Below are positions 9,050 to 19,481 of a DNA stretch of 64,000 nucleotides, in pieces. Position 1 is the stretch's first letter. Each line of letters begins with the position of its first letter. The notes under the pieces are model-generated. The model was not told where the DNA came from. It made no database searches and was given only the letters and a program-made list of their open reading frames with translations. Origin of the DNA: Ruminococcus sp. AF46-10NS (GTDB lineage: Bacteria; Bacillota; Clostridia; Lachnospirales; Lachnospiraceae); assembly GCF_003474435.1 (NCBI RefSeq), contig NZ_QRNF01000017.1:7792-71791 (forward strand). Reading direction: 5' to 3'. The translations under genes were made by a program, and so were the position numbers.

Positions 9050-9345
9050 AAAAATCTTCCGACTCTGCAGATTCTGCAAGAGACGAAAGACAACTGCTGT
9101 CCTACGCGGTACCACTCTTATTTCATGAATAAAAATTCACACACTTAACAGATACGGAATGTCAGCGACATCCTTATATCCTCTCCTGATAACGGCGGAC
9201 ACCGTCTGTGTCTACTCTCTTATAAAAAGATTTCGGACAGATGCTCCGAGGCGAGTTCCACAAATCCCTTCCGCTGCTTCTCACCGGCCAGCAGCTCTCT
9301 GTGCTCCGTTCGCTGTATACTATTCCTCATCAGTGCATTTCACTT
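9050..9345 (-). promoter_or_regulatory. T-box leader of leuA, Leu-specific
   Basis: Minus strand T-box sequence AGAGTGGTACCGCG (about 9101-9114) is followed by a terminator stem (TCTTTCG ... CGGAAGA enclosing TGCAG/CTGCA) and seven T at 9047-9054. The stem I specifier region reads GGAACTCGCC near 9250, giving a CTC (Leu) codon in the right place. This agrees with the gene it controls. Confidence 0.92.
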
Positions 9346-9371
9346 ATTGAAACTGGTACTAGGGTAACATG

Positions 9372-10007
9372 TTACAGCTGATTTGTCAATGTAAATTTTC
9401 GTTTTTCGGTCAATCGATATCCCATCCAGAAAACAGCTCCGCCGATACCTCCGCCAAGAGTATTATATGTCAGATCAGAAACCTGAAATGTTCCAAGTCT
9501 CAGGAACAGCTGCAGGGATTCAATTGACAGCGAGAATACAAATGTGATCTTCAATCCCGTCCACACCGCATTCCGAAAAGTTGTTTTTTTCAGGATACGC
9601 TTACCCGCAGTCCAAAACAGCAGAATCGTAAAAGGAATAAACAGCATCAGATTCTCAATACACTCCGTTGTAAGATTTCTGGTACCATCATTTCCATATT
9701 TCCAGATCCACCAGTTTCCCATCACATCAGAAAGTGGATTCATCCACATATCCCTGTTCAGCAGCGTACGGAACAAGATCATGGTTGTATAAAAAGTCAG
9801 GAAAAACAGTTTTCGAAAAAAAGCACTGTCCTTAAAAAACTGCCACCACACTGAAAAAGCACCCCTGATCCCTCTCCCGCCTGTCTCATTATGATAAGAA
9901 AAAAGATAAAAAAATAATACCAGTACAGACAGGATCACGGAAAACCAGAAAGGCTGGTATAAAGCTGTCAGCACACTTGTAATAATACTTGCTATGATGT
10001 CTTTCAT
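9372..10007 (-). CDS. VanZ-family membrane protein
   Basis: 211 residues with about five hydrophobic segments. The VanZ signature is seen in CIENLMLFIPFTILLFW followed by FVFSLSIESLQLFLRLGTFQVSDLTYNTLGGGIGGAVFW, where the ExxQ...D...N..G pattern is diagnostic. VanZ proteins occur singly in many Firmicutes and can affect teicoplanin susceptibility, but the normal role is unknown. The leuA T-box is downstream and a short gap separates it from the AraC-type regulator. Confidence 0.87.
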   Translation of the reverse strand: MKDIIASIITSVLTALYQPFWFSVILSVLVLFFYLFSYHNETGGRGIRGAFSVWWQFFKDSAFFRKLFFLTFYTTMILFRTLLNRDMWMNPLSDVMGNWWIWKYGNDGTRNLTTECIENLMLFIPFTILLFWTAGKRILKKTTFRNAVWTGLKITFVFSLSIESLQLFLRLGTFQVSDLTYNTLGGGIGGAVFWMGYRLTEKRKFTLTNQL

Positions 10008-10201
10008 TGTATGTCCTCTCTCTTATTTAAACGAACAGCTCTCACAGATTTATCTGACAGACCCGCCCGGTCTTCTTACGTATATTACTATAATTCTTCC
10101 GTAAAAGCCAGATATATTTCTACTCTGGCTTGCCACAAAATATTATCAATAAACGACAGCGATTATTATATACTCACCAATATGCAAACTGTAATCTGAA
10201 C

Positions 10202-10984
10202 TTACTCCCATTCCCTTCCTTTCATCATATACTTCCTGTACTTCGCCGGAGTCATACCTGTAAACTTCCTGAATATCCGGATAAAATAACTCTGATTTGC
10301 AAAACAGAGATATTCTCCGATCTGGGAAGCTGTATAATCTGAATACGAAAGCATATTACAGGCCGCTTCGATCCTCTCCTTCTGAATATAATCAACAATA
10401 GACATCCCTGTTTCCTGCCGGAATATCCTGGAAAGATAATATGGACTGATTCCTGCCGCTTCGCTTACTGTCCCCAGTGTAATCGGATTATGAAGGTGAA
10501 GATGGATATATTTCACAGCTCTGTCAACCGCCCTGCTGTAATGAGGGCTTCCATATTTACGCACCTCAGATGCAAAACGTACTGCTGCCTGCAAAGTCAG
10601 CTCCTTGATAGCGGACTGATCCATACATTCCTCCACAGTCTGAATGTACCCGTCACTCAGTGAATACGCCGTTTCCTCCGGCACGCCGCCTTCTATGGCC
10701 GCCCTGGTATCCAGGGTAATACCGGCAATAAACATATTTCTGCTGTTGCGAAGCTCATTCTTCGAAAGGACTCCCGGTGTCCCGTCGGGTTTCTTCCGCA
10801 TAACAGAATATATCTGCTCTACCTGTCCGTTACGGATCGCATCATACTGCCTCCTCTCACTTGCATAAGAAGCATGTCTCTGAAGGTTCTCTCTTCTCTG
10901 GAACAAAGTATCTTCTCCACGATTTAAAGCCAGGATATCTTCAGTTTTTTTATTGGGGAAATCTTTCTCTTTCATATTCCACAT
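10202..10984 (-). CDS. AraC-family transcriptional regulator
   Basis: 260 residues. The C-terminal about 95 residues are a double helix-turn-helix AraC domain: AVKYIHLHLHNPITLGTVSEAAGISPYYLSRIFRQETG, then SDYTASQIGEYLCFANQSYFIRIFRKFTGMTPAKYRKY. The N-terminal region has no Cys-rich or cupin motif I can name and probably senses a sugar or signal. It is transcribed divergently from the GH3 beta-glucosidase with a 143-base gap, which makes local regulation of that gene likely. Confidence 0.9.
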   Translation of the reverse strand: MWNMKEKDFPNKKTEDILALNRGEDTLFQRRENLQRHASYASERRQYDAIRNGQVEQIYSVMRKKPDGTPGVLSKNELRNSRNMFIAGITLDTRAAIEGGVPEETAYSLSDGYIQTVEECMDQSAIKELTLQAAVRFASEVRKYGSPHYSRAVDRAVKYIHLHLHNPITLGTVSEAAGISPYYLSRIFRQETGMSIVDYIQKERIEAACNMLSYSDYTASQIGEYLCFANQSYFIRIFRKFTGMTPAKYRKYMMKGREWE

Positions 10985-11127
10985 CCTTTAATATTCTTTT
11001 TTATACTCACGAAAACAACGCCGGAAGAACTGCAATATTTTATTATTTTCAGCAAGTTTTTATTATATTTTATCAATAAAACATGCTATAGTCCATAGTA
11101 AGAAAAAACAATTCGGAGGTATTTTTT

Positions 11128-13398
11128 ATGAAACGTGATCTGAAAAAAATCGTAAGCCAGATGACTCTGGAAGAAAAAGCAGGCATGTGTTCAGGCCTTG
11201 ATTTCTGGCATCTGAAACATGTAGACCGCTTAGGTATCCCGGAAGTTATGGTCAGCGACGGCCCTCACGGACTTCGCAAACAGGATGACAAAAGCGATCA
11301 TCTTGGAATGAATGACAGTATCAAAGCTGTCTGCTTCCCGCCTGCTGCATTAAGCGCATGCTCTTTTGACCGTAAGCTGATGGAAAGAATGGGTAAGACT
11401 ATCGGAAAAGAAGCTCAGGCTAACGATGTGTCTGTAGTCCTTGGACCAGCTGTAAATATCAAACGTTCTCCTCTCTGCGGAAGAAACTTCGAATATTATT
11501 CTGAAGATCCATATCTTGCAGGTGAGATCGCAGCTGCTTTTGTAAACGGTGTACAGTCCCAGCATGTGGGAACTTCCATCAAACATTTTGCAGCTAATAA
11601 CCAGGAATATCACCGTATGAGCAACTCCTCTGAGGCTGATGAGAGAACTTTACGTGAGATTTATTTCCCGGCATTTGAAACAGCTGTAAAAAAAGCTCAG
11701 CCATACACTTTCATGTGCTCCTACAACCAGATCAACGGCACTTTTGCATCTGAAAACAAATGGCTTCTCACAGATGTCCTCCGCGGTGACTGGGGCTTCA
11801 AAGGCTATGTAATGTCAGACTGGGGCGCAGTTAATGACCGTGTCAAAGGCCTGAAAGCTGGCCTTGAGCTGGAAATGCCATCCTCAAACGGTGCCAATGA
11901 CGCACTTATCGTACAGGCTGTAAAGAATGGTTCCCTGAAAGAAGAAATACTGGATCAGGCTGTAGAGCGTATCTTGCGCATTATCTTCGAGTACGCAGAC
12001 AACCGTACACCACAGGAATTCACTATGGAAAAAGATCATGAGGAAGCTCGTCATATTGCCGAGGAATCCATGGTTCTTCTGAAAAACGACGGACAGATTC
12101 TTCCTCTGAAAAACGCTGAAAAAGTTGCTTTCATCGGCGGTTTTGCCAAAAAACCACGTTTCCAGGGTGGTGGAAGTTCCCATATCAACTGTTTCAAAAT
12201 TACAAATGCGCTGGATTCTGTTCCTTCTGACGCACAAGTTATCTATGCAGAAGGTTTCCCTGCAGACAAAGATCTCTACGATGACACCCTTGCAGCAGAA
12301 GCACTTAAAGCAGCAGGCAAGGCTGATAAAGTTGTGATCTTCGCAGGACTTCCGGATAGCTTTGAGTCCGAAGGATATGACCGCTCCCATATGAGACTTC
12401 CGGACTGCCAGAACCGTCTCATTGCTGAAATCCTCAAAGTTCAGCCAAACGCGGTGATCGTTCTCCACAACGGTTCCCCTGTGGAAATGCCATGGCTTAA
12501 TGACGTGAAAGGCCTTCTGGAGGCATATCTCGGCGGTCAGGCAGGCGGTGCTGCTGTTGCAAACATCCTTTACGGAAAAGTAAATCCAAGCGGTAAACTT
12601 GCAGAAACCATGCCTCTTAAGCTGTCCGACAACCCATCTTATCTGAACTTCGGCAGCGGCGAGAAGGTCGAATACCGTGAAGGTGTATTCGTAGGCTACC
12701 GTTATTATGATACAAAAGAAATGGATGTGGCATATCCGTTCGGATATGGACTTTCCTACACAACTTTCGCTTACAGCAATCTGAATATCTCCAACGGGAA
12801 CCCGACAGAAAAAGATACCATCTCTGTTTCCGTTGATGTTACAAACACAGGCGATATGACCGGAAAGGAAGTTGTACAGCTCTATGTAAAAGACTGCACC
12901 AATTCCGCGATCCGTCCGGAAAAAGAGCTCAAAGGCTTTGAAAAAGTTGCTCTGGATCCAGGCGAAACCAAAACTGTAACCATGGAACTGGATAAGAGAA
13001 GCTTTGCATGGTACAACACAGATCTTCACGACTGGTTTGCAGCAAGCGGCGAATATAAGATCCTTATCGGTGCATCTTCCAGAGATATCCGTCTGGAAAG
13101 CAAAATCCAGCTGAACAGTAGCCAGGAGATCCCGCTGCATGTTCACATGAACACTACCCTCGGTGAGCTGTTCCGCAACCCGAAGACTGCAGAAACAGCC
13201 AAGAAGCTTACCGCATCATATCTTTCTATTCTGAACGGAGGTGAGGAACCTGTCTCTGATGCTGCTTCCGAAGCTATTTCCGAGGAAATGACTCTGGCCA
13301 TGACCGACTCCATGCCTTTACGTGCACTGATGAGTTTTGGAGAATTTTCCAGAGAAGAACTTTTGGATATTGTTGAAAAGCTAAATAAATTGATATGA
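11128..13398 (+). CDS. Glycoside hydrolase family 3 beta-glucosidase
   Basis: 756 residues, no signal peptide, so cytoplasmic. The GH3 N-terminal barrel includes SDGPHGLRKQ, GPAVNIKRSPLCGRNFEYYSEDP, SIKHFAANNQE and the nucleophile motif GYVMSDWGA (Asp about residue 231). The C-terminal GH3 domain follows (SMVLLKNDGQILPL, FAGLPDSFESEGYDR) and ends in a fibronectin-III-like domain (VDVTNTGDMTGKEVVQLYVKD). About 90 extra C-terminal residues are seen in many gut Firmicute members. It removes terminal beta-glucosyl residues from oligosaccharides or plant glycosides. A strong AGGAG ribosome site precedes the start. The divergent AraC gene is its probable regulator. Confidence 0.94.
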   Translation: MKRDLKKIVSQMTLEEKAGMCSGLDFWHLKHVDRLGIPEVMVSDGPHGLRKQDDKSDHLGMNDSIKAVCFPPAALSACSFDRKLMERMGKTIGKEAQANDVSVVLGPAVNIKRSPLCGRNFEYYSEDPYLAGEIAAAFVNGVQSQHVGTSIKHFAANNQEYHRMSNSSEADERTLREIYFPAFETAVKKAQPYTFMCSYNQINGTFASENKWLLTDVLRGDWGFKGYVMSDWGAVNDRVKGLKAGLELEMPSSNGANDALIVQAVKNGSLKEEILDQAVERILRIIFEYADNRTPQEFTMEKDHEEARHIAEESMVLLKNDGQILPLKNAEKVAFIGGFAKKPRFQGGGSSHINCFKITNALDSVPSDAQVIYAEGFPADKDLYDDTLAAEALKAAGKADKVVIFAGLPDSFESEGYDRSHMRLPDCQNRLIAEILKVQPNAVIVLHNGSPVEMPWLNDVKGLLEAYLGGQAGGAAVANILYGKVNPSGKLAETMPLKLSDNPSYLNFGSGEKVEYREGVFVGYRYYDTKEMDVAYPFGYGLSYTTFAYSNLNISNGNPTEKDTISVSVDVTNTGDMTGKEVVQLYVKDCTNSAIRPEKELKGFEKVALDPGETKTVTMELDKRSFAWYNTDLHDWFAASGEYKILIGASSRDIRLESKIQLNSSQEIPLHVHMNTTLGELFRNPKTAETAKKLTASYLSILNGGEEPVSDAASEAISEEMTLAMTDSMPLRALMSFGEFSREELLDIVEKLNKLI

Positions 13399-13515
13399 TT
13401 TTTCACATTTTCCTCATTTTCCTTTCACAAAACAAACACATTTTTTCATTATATTATTACTGTAAACAGCAAATGCAGTTGCTGAATATATCTTTTTCTT
13501 TTTCATACTTTTTTA

Positions 13516-13548
13516 CCGGGAGCTCGCACTGCTCCCGGTCTCCTTTTA
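13516..13548 (+). terminator. Terminator of the GH3 gene
   Basis: CCGGGAGC and GCTCCCGG form a perfect 8-bp stem with a 7-base loop, followed by a T-rich tract. Lies 118 bases after the beta-glucosidase stop. Confidence 0.85.
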
Positions 13549-13753
13549 TTATTCCCTGCTGTTCACTTTTGATCTCATTTTTACTATTTGATGATGGTTT
13601 TATAAATACTACTTTTCTTTTATATTATTATTCAAATAACAATTCCTTTTTGGGGCAGTTACATTTCCTCGTCAACTTACTGAATCTCACACTCTGGATG
13701 TAGTAGCATATGATTACACGAACCTTTGATTTTATAAAGGGGAGGGTCGAAAC

Positions 13754-13840
13754 ATGACTGACAGAGAAGTGTCGGAACAGATTTTACTCAAGATATAAGA
13801 AATAGATTCTGACGTAAAAAATATACATCTGATATTATAA
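13754..13840 (+). pseudogene. Remnant of a small coiled protein (MTDREV... type)
   Basis: A good ribosome site (AAGGGGAGG) precedes ATG at 13754, but the frame stops after 14 residues (MTDREVSEQILLKI). Without that stop it continues as EIDSDVKNIHLIL before a second stop. The pattern resembles the N-terminus of small Lachnospiraceae proteins beginning MTDKEIL...LKKMDxxDSxxxNI. I read it as a decayed copy; it may also be a real 14-residue peptide. Confidence 0.4.
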
Positions 13841-13912
13841 AAAACACCCGATAAAAACAGAAAGAGTGCGAAATCTGGTAAGTTGTCCAGTTTTCACACT
13901 CTTTATTTATTA

Positions 13913-13986
13913 TCGGGGCAACAGGATTTGAACCTGCGACCTCACGGCCCCCAGCCGTGCGCGCTACCAAGCTACGCCATACCCCG
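13913..13986 (-). tRNA. tRNA-Pro (GGG)
   Basis: 74-nt cloverleaf on the minus strand: acceptor CGGGGTA paired with TGCCCCG plus discriminator A, D arm with TTGGTAG, anticodon stem CACGG/CCGTG around loop CTGGGGG (anticodon GGG), and T arm GCAGGTTCAAATCCTGT. No CCA is encoded. A hairpin lies just left of it at about 13864-13902. Confidence 0.95.
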
Positions 13987-14248
13987 CAACAAAAAAATTA
14001 TAACAGAAACTCTTCTGAAATGCAACCTCTTTTTCCCGCCAGTATGTTATAATAGCTGTATATGCGTTACTGTTCACTCCGTTCTCAGTAACACGCTTCG
14101 CGATGCACAGAATTTATACTAATCGCATAAATTCACGCGGTATGTCTCGGGTTTTCTGTGACCTTCGTTCACAAAAACACCTCGCGGAATATTACCAGTG
14201 GACAGTAACTTATATGCTACTGTTCATCAGGAACTCAGGAGGTATTAC

Positions 14249-15142
14249 ATGCAGGATAATCTTTCCCTTTATTACATCTTTTACACTGTCGCCAGCACGG
14301 GCAGTATTTCACATAGTTCCAGAGATCTTTATATCAGCCAGCCTGCAATCAGTAAGGCTATCCAAAAGCTGGAACGAAATCTGGATACTATCCTTTTTAA
14401 CCGTAATTCCCGAGGTGTAACTTTAACACCTGACGGAGAACTTCTTTTTGAGAAGGTAAAAGCTGCTCTTCTGCTTCTTGATGAAGGTGAAAGTTCCATT
14501 CGTCATAACCGCTCCAGATCCATTCCAAAACTGCGTCTGGGAGCCAGTTCTACTTTAAGCAAATATGTCCTTCTCTCTCATCTGAAAGAATACATAGACC
14601 GGTTTCCTCATGTACGTATTACCATTTCCTGCCAGTCTACTTATCAAACCTTACAGCTTCTGGATGAGGAAAAGATTGATCTTGGCCTCATCGGGCGACC
14701 GCAGAAACTCCGGGGATATTTTTTTCAGCCGCTTCTCCAGATACAGGATACGTTCGTTTGTACGGAGCAGTATCTTCAAAACCAGAAGAAATTATATCCC
14801 GATGAATCCTTACTGCAAACTGCAACTTTTATGATGCTTGATGATGATAATATCACAAGACAGACTGTAAATACACAATTGAAAGAACACCGGATAGAAC
14901 TGAGCCATATCCTGGAAGTGACAACTATGGATCTTCTGATCCAGTTTGCAGAGATTGGCCTTGGTATTGCCTGTGTGATCAAGGATTTTGTAGAAAAAGA
15001 ACTGAAAGAGGGTACTCTGATTGAAGTACCTGTAGGTTTCTTGTTTCCTCGCCGGGAAATTGGATTTGTCTGTCGCCAGAAAGATGCCGAATCTTCACTG
15101 ATCGCTCCTTTCTTTCATAATGCAGCCGATATTGATTTCTGA
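14249..15142 (+). CDS. LysR-family transcriptional regulator
   Basis: 297 residues from ATG 14249, chosen because AGGAGG stands 6 bases upstream; a longer reading from 14198 lacks such a site. The N-terminal winged helix (LYYIFYTVASTGSISHSSRDLYISQPAISKAIQKLERNL) is classic LysR, followed by the LRLGASSTLSKYVLLSHLKEY effector-binding domain. The ligand and target are unknown; it is transcribed away from tRNA-Pro and toward ilvC, which is convergent. A terminator hairpin follows at 15188. Confidence 0.92.
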   Translation: MQDNLSLYYIFYTVASTGSISHSSRDLYISQPAISKAIQKLERNLDTILFNRNSRGVTLTPDGELLFEKVKAALLLLDEGESSIRHNRSRSIPKLRLGASSTLSKYVLLSHLKEYIDRFPHVRITISCQSTYQTLQLLDEEKIDLGLIGRPQKLRGYFFQPLLQIQDTFVCTEQYLQNQKKLYPDESLLQTATFMMLDDDNITRQTVNTQLKEHRIELSHILEVTTMDLLIQFAEIGLGIACVIKDFVEKELKEGTLIEVPVGFLFPRREIGFVCRQKDAESSLIAPFFHNAADIDF

Positions 15143-15187
15143 TGAACTGATCCTTCATTAACTGTATAAATTATTTATAATCATTGT

Positions 15188-15235
15188 AAAAAATCCCATT
15201 GGGTGCTTAATATATAAACATCCAATGGGATTTTA
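15188..15235 (+). terminator. Terminator of the LysR gene
   Basis: AATCCCATTGG and CCAATGGGATT form an 11-bp stem, followed by TTTT. It lies 46 bases after the LysR stop. Confidence 0.8.
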
Positions 15236-15285
15236 AAATCTGAATTTCCTGCTACTCTATTCAAACGATACTTTGTCTGACCGCT

Positions 15286-15388
15286 TACGCTTCGTTCGAG
15301 TAGCGCAAAATTTATTGTTTTACAATACGTTGTTACTAATTCTACGTCTGACTCAAACTACGCTTCGCTTCGTTCGAGTAGCGCAAAA
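15286..15388. repeat. Direct repeat pair between LysR and ilvC
   Basis: A unit of about 23 bases, starting CGCTTCGTTCGAGTAGCGCA, occurs at 15288-15310 and again at 15366-15388. An inverted, diverged copy (CTACTCTATTCAAACG) lies at about 15253-15268. The second copy runs into the ilvC terminator palindrome. No gene is supported in the repeat region. Confidence 0.7.
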
Positions 15389-15413
15389 ATTATTACTTTG
15401 TAATAATTTTTGC

Positions 15414-15414
<1 letters not shown>
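15383..15414 (-). terminator. Terminator of ilvC
   Basis: A perfect palindrome, GCAAAAATTATTAC with GTAATAATTTTTGC around a TTT loop, sits just after the ilvC stop codon. It is AT-rich but long; T-rich sequence follows on either strand. Confidence 0.6.
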
Positions 15415-16454
<1,040 letters not shown>

Positions 16455-16524
16455 TCATCACATCTTTTTCATAAAATTATTTATCGTTAAGAGAGTATCG
16501 CCCCTCCTAGCAAACATATGTATC

Positions 16525-17022
16525 TTACAGGAAACGTACATCCTCACTTCCGCGGGACAGTCCCGTGATTCCTGTTCTGGCAAGCTCAAGGATCTCATAG
16601 TCAGCCATCAGTTCAATAAAAGCTTTCAGCTTATTCTGGCTTCCTGTCATCTCCATGATCAGAGAATCCTTACTTACATCCACTACCTTGGCACGGAAAA
16701 TATCGGCAACTGAAAGTGCTCCCTGCCTCTGTTCCGGCTTCACGGCAACCTTCACCAGCATTAATTCTCTGGCAACACTGTCATCCGGCTCCAGAACCTT
16801 GACATCTCTCACATCCTCCTGTTTGGCAAGCTGTTTCGTAACCTGCTGTATCATCTGATCATCCGCTTCGCATACAACTGTCATGCGGGAATATCTCTGA
16901 TCTGCAGTCACACCTGCTGTAATGCTGTCAATATTATATCCACGGCGGCTGAAAAGACCAGCCACACGGCTAAGGACTCCTGAGGTATTATCCACAAGAA
17001 TGGATAGTATTCTCTTTTCCAT
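16525..17022 (-). CDS. ilvN: Acetolactate synthase small (regulatory) subunit
   Basis: 165 residues. The N-terminal ACT domain (RILSILVDNTSGVLSRVAGLFSRRGYNIDSI) binds valine and the C-terminal half is the ALS_ss domain. It activates the catalytic subunit and confers feedback inhibition. The catalytic ilvB is not next to it here, which is common in Lachnospiraceae. ilvC follows directly, so this is an ilvN-ilvC operon. No T-box was found in its leader. Confidence 0.93.
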   Translation of the reverse strand: MEKRILSILVDNTSGVLSRVAGLFSRRGYNIDSITAGVTADQRYSRMTVVCEADDQMIQQVTKQLAKQEDVRDVKVLEPDDSVARELMLVKVAVKPEQRQGALSVADIFRAKVVDVSKDSLIMEMTGSQNKLKAFIELMADYEILELARTGITGLSRGSEDVRFL

Positions 17023-17107
17023 AATACACCTGCTTTCAATACGTTATGTAAAGAAACCTGACTTCGTCAAGTAACGCTTTAATCTAATAAATCTTTGCTT
17101 TCTTATC

Positions 17108-17135
17108 ATTATAGCAACTTCGAAAATTTTGTCAA
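17108..17135 (-). promoter_or_regulatory. Promoter of ilvN-ilvC
   Basis: Minus strand TTGACA (17130-17135), a 16-base spacer, and TATAAT (17108-17113), giving an about 80-base leader before the ilvN start. Confidence 0.8.
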
Positions 17136-17180
17136 TCAAAATTTCTCGTAAGACACCTTCAAATTAATAAAGAGTTTACA

Positions 17181-18221
17181 TCAGATCAGATATTTTTTGC
17201 GCAGCTCTTCTGTTGCTTTCGCAGTCAGATAAAGCTTCTTACGAAGGAATCTCTCTCCCCCTCCGTATTCATTCTCAATGAGATCAAATATGGTATTAAT
17301 GTAGGATTCTTTTACCTGATAAAAAGCAGTAAGATTGGCAAACTTCTGACTGTTCTCAGGACGGTAAGCCCGGTAAAGCCTGCGCATATATTTAAGTTCT
17401 TCCTCCAGACATGGATTGGAACGCATAAAATCTCTTCGTATTGTCTCTTTCGGTACGCCCAGTGCCAAAAGCAGCAGTGCGGTTCCGACTCCGGCTCTGT
17501 CTTCTCCTGTTCCACTATGAAAGATCACTGCCCCGTTCTTTACATGGAGAAGTACATCAAGAAAACGTGCATACTGTTTCAGAGAATACTCATCATTCAG
17601 AAAACTGCGGTATCTGTTTATCATATATTTATCAGTATCCCCATAGCAGGACATCACCTGTTCAAAAAAGCTTCTTCCTCCGCTCTCCTCATCCAGGATC
17701 GGGATATGGTAATATTCCACACCAGCCATGATATCGTCCGGTTTTTTCTTTACTTCAATTGCTGAACGGAAATCGATCACTGTTTTTACATTATATTCCT
17801 CTGCAAGGATCCGGGTATCTGTAATGGAAGCATGATAAATCTCGCCACTGCGCAGAAGCTTTCTCGGAAGAATATGTGAACCATTCTCTGTCATCAGTGC
17901 TCCAAGATCCCTGGTGTTGGGAAGATTCTTCAGTGGAAGCCTGCTACCTTTGGGAAATCCTACGGCCATATCAGGATTCAGCAATTTAAGAAGCCGGAGA
18001 CAATCCTGGACCTCCTGTTCAGTCATATCGAATTTATAACGTTTCTGACATCGTGTTATGATTACCAGATAGTTGATGATCAGCTGTTTCTCTCCGGTTT
18101 TATCCGCACCTTCCCGGCGCATATACGCCCAGACAATATCCCTGCATGGAAGGCTGTTCAGCATCATGTGCCTGTTAAACACAAAAAATCCATCTTCGAT
18201 CCGTATCTTTCCGTATCTCAT
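17181..18221 (-). CDS. Tyrosine-phosphatase-fold protein with Cys-to-Ser active site
   Basis: 346 residues from the ATG at 18221, which has an AAAGGAAA ribosome site; a 31-residue longer reading to 18314 would overlap the AEC promoter. The C-terminal about 250 residues match the bacterial Y_phosphatase3 family (LPNTRDLGAL, LLRSGEIYH, VIDFRSAIEVKKKPD). The P-loop, normally HCxAGKDRTG, reads HSGTGEDRAG: the nucleophilic Cys is Ser (codon AGT). The N-terminal about 100 residues look like a PH-type fold. As sequenced it should lack cysteine-based phosphatase activity and could be a phosphoprotein-binding pseudophosphatase. One base change (TGT to AGT) explains the substitution. Confidence 0.82.
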   Translation of the reverse strand: MRYGKIRIEDGFFVFNRHMMLNSLPCRDIVWAYMRREGADKTGEKQLIINYLVIITRCQKRYKFDMTEQEVQDCLRLLKLLNPDMAVGFPKGSRLPLKNLPNTRDLGALMTENGSHILPRKLLRSGEIYHASITDTRILAEEYNVKTVIDFRSAIEVKKKPDDIMAGVEYYHIPILDEESGGRSFFEQVMSCYGDTDKYMINRYRSFLNDEYSLKQYARFLDVLLHVKNGAVIFHSGTGEDRAGVGTALLLLALGVPKETIRRDFMRSNPCLEEELKYMRRLYRAYRPENSQKFANLTAFYQVKESYINTIFDLIENEYGGGERFLRKKLYLTAKATEELRKKYLI

Positions 18222-18307
18222 TTTCTTTCCTTTCTCCTTCCCAACCCCTGCATCCTTTTCGGGACACACTTTATCATACCAGAAATTTTCCGTTACGTAT
18301 ACCTTGT

Positions 18308-18335
18308 TTGACATTTTTCATGGTTTCGATATAAT
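18308..18335 (+). promoter_or_regulatory. Promoter of the AEC transporter gene
   Basis: TTGACA (18308-18313), 16-base spacer, TATAAT (18330-18335), then GGGAGG and the start codon at 18370. Confidence 0.85.
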
Positions 18336-18369
18336 AAGTGGAGATATTTACCCATGGGAGGGTTTCTTT

Positions 18370-19314
18370 ATGGAAAATCTTGTTTTTTGTCTGAATGTGA
18401 CTGTTCCGATTTTTCTTACGCTGCTTCTCGGATATTTTTTCCGGAGGATCGGACTTTTTGACGATGCATTTGTCAGCCGTATGAATAAATTCGTATTCGT
18501 TGTACCTTTACCTGTGCTTCTTTTTCAGGATATTGCCAGGATCGATATTTACGAAGCCTGGGATTTCAGGATGGTGGCCTTCTGTTTTAGTATCACTTCT
18601 GTAAGCATTATCATCTCCGTATTTCTGTCCCGATTCCTTCATCCTTCAGATATACGCGGTGAATTTATCCAGGCATCTTACCGGAGCAGTGCTGCGATCC
18701 TGGGTATCGCCATTATCCAGAACCTTTATGGAAACGCCGGAATGGCTCCGCTGATGATCATTGCAAGTGTACCTCTTTACAATGTTATGGCTGTTGTGAT
18801 TCTTTCCATATTCAAACCAGGTCAGGGTAAACTGAATGGTGTTGTTCTGAAGCGTACTTTAAAAGGCATCATCACCAACCCAATTATTCTTGGAATTGCA
18901 GCTGGTACATTATGGTCTCTGCTCCGTCTCCCATTTCCGAAGATCCTGGATTCCACAGTCGGAAACCTTGCAAAAACAGCCACACCCCTTGGTCTGATGG
19001 CCATGGGAGGTTCTCTCCGTTTTGGAAAAGCGTTCTCCAGACTGAAGGCTTCTGTTGCCTGCACTTTTATGAAGCTTGTCGGCTATGAAGCACTTTTTCT
19101 CCCGCTGGCCATCCGTTGCGGCTTCACACAGGATAAGCTGGTTTCCATTATCATCATGCTTGGTTCTGCCAGCACAGTAACCTGTTTTGTTATGGCAAAA
19201 AATATGGATCATGAAGGTTCCTTCTCTTCCGGAGTTGTTCTTCTTACTACAGTTTTCAGTGCGTTTACATTGACCTTATGGCTGTTTATCTGTAAGAACC
19301 TTGGACTTATCTGA
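18370..19314 (+). CDS. AEC-family transporter
   Basis: 314 residues from ATG 18370 (GGGAGG 7 bases upstream; an upstream in-frame extension crosses the promoter and is rejected). About ten hydrophobic segments in two halves with the auxin-efflux-carrier pattern: PIFLTLLLGYFFRRIGLFDDAFVSRMNKFVFVVPLPVLLF, SYRSSAAILGIAIIQNLYG and LAKTATPLGLMAMGGSL. The family exports organic acids such as malate or indole acetate; the substrate is not evident. Convergent with the HAD gene through a shared terminator. Confidence 0.9.
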   Translation: MENLVFCLNVTVPIFLTLLLGYFFRRIGLFDDAFVSRMNKFVFVVPLPVLLFQDIARIDIYEAWDFRMVAFCFSITSVSIIISVFLSRFLHPSDIRGEFIQASYRSSAAILGIAIIQNLYGNAGMAPLMIIASVPLYNVMAVVILSIFKPGQGKLNGVVLKRTLKGIITNPIILGIAAGTLWSLLRLPFPKILDSTVGNLAKTATPLGLMAMGGSLRFGKAFSRLKASVACTFMKLVGYEALFLPLAIRCGFTQDKLVSIIIMLGSASTVTCFVMAKNMDHEGSFSSGVVLLTTVFSAFTLTLWLFICKNLGLI

Positions 19315-19403
19315 ATTCGGCTTATCTGCAACAGGATATAAACATTGCCACTCTGCGTAACACGGAGCATAAATAAATGCTAAAGATACAGCCCTTTTCA
19401 TAC

Positions 19404-19456
19404 AGAAAATGCTGTAAGAGCTGTCTGCTTCCAAACAGTTCTTACAGCATTTTATT
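19404..19456. terminator. Bidirectional terminator between AEC and HAD genes
   Basis: AAAATGCTGTAAG (19407-19419) pairs perfectly with CTTACAGCATTTT (19441-19453), with an inner stem CTGT/ACAG. A and T runs at the two ends allow use from both convergent genes. Confidence 0.88.
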
Positions 19457-19481
19457 TTTGCATTTTGTACAAATATTCAGT

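Noticed and set aside
9372..10007. VanZ as evidence of a glycopeptide resistance cluster
   Set aside because: No vanHAX-like or ligase genes are present; single VanZ genes are common housekeeping-type genes in Firmicutes.
11884..13146. 420-residue minus-strand frame inside the GH3 gene
   Set aside because: It is the antisense shadow of the beta-glucosidase; composition is Cys- and Phe-rich and no family matches.
17030..17180. T-box or leader attenuator before ilvN
   Set aside because: No GGTGG-type T-box motif or terminator was found in the leader; only a promoter is supported.
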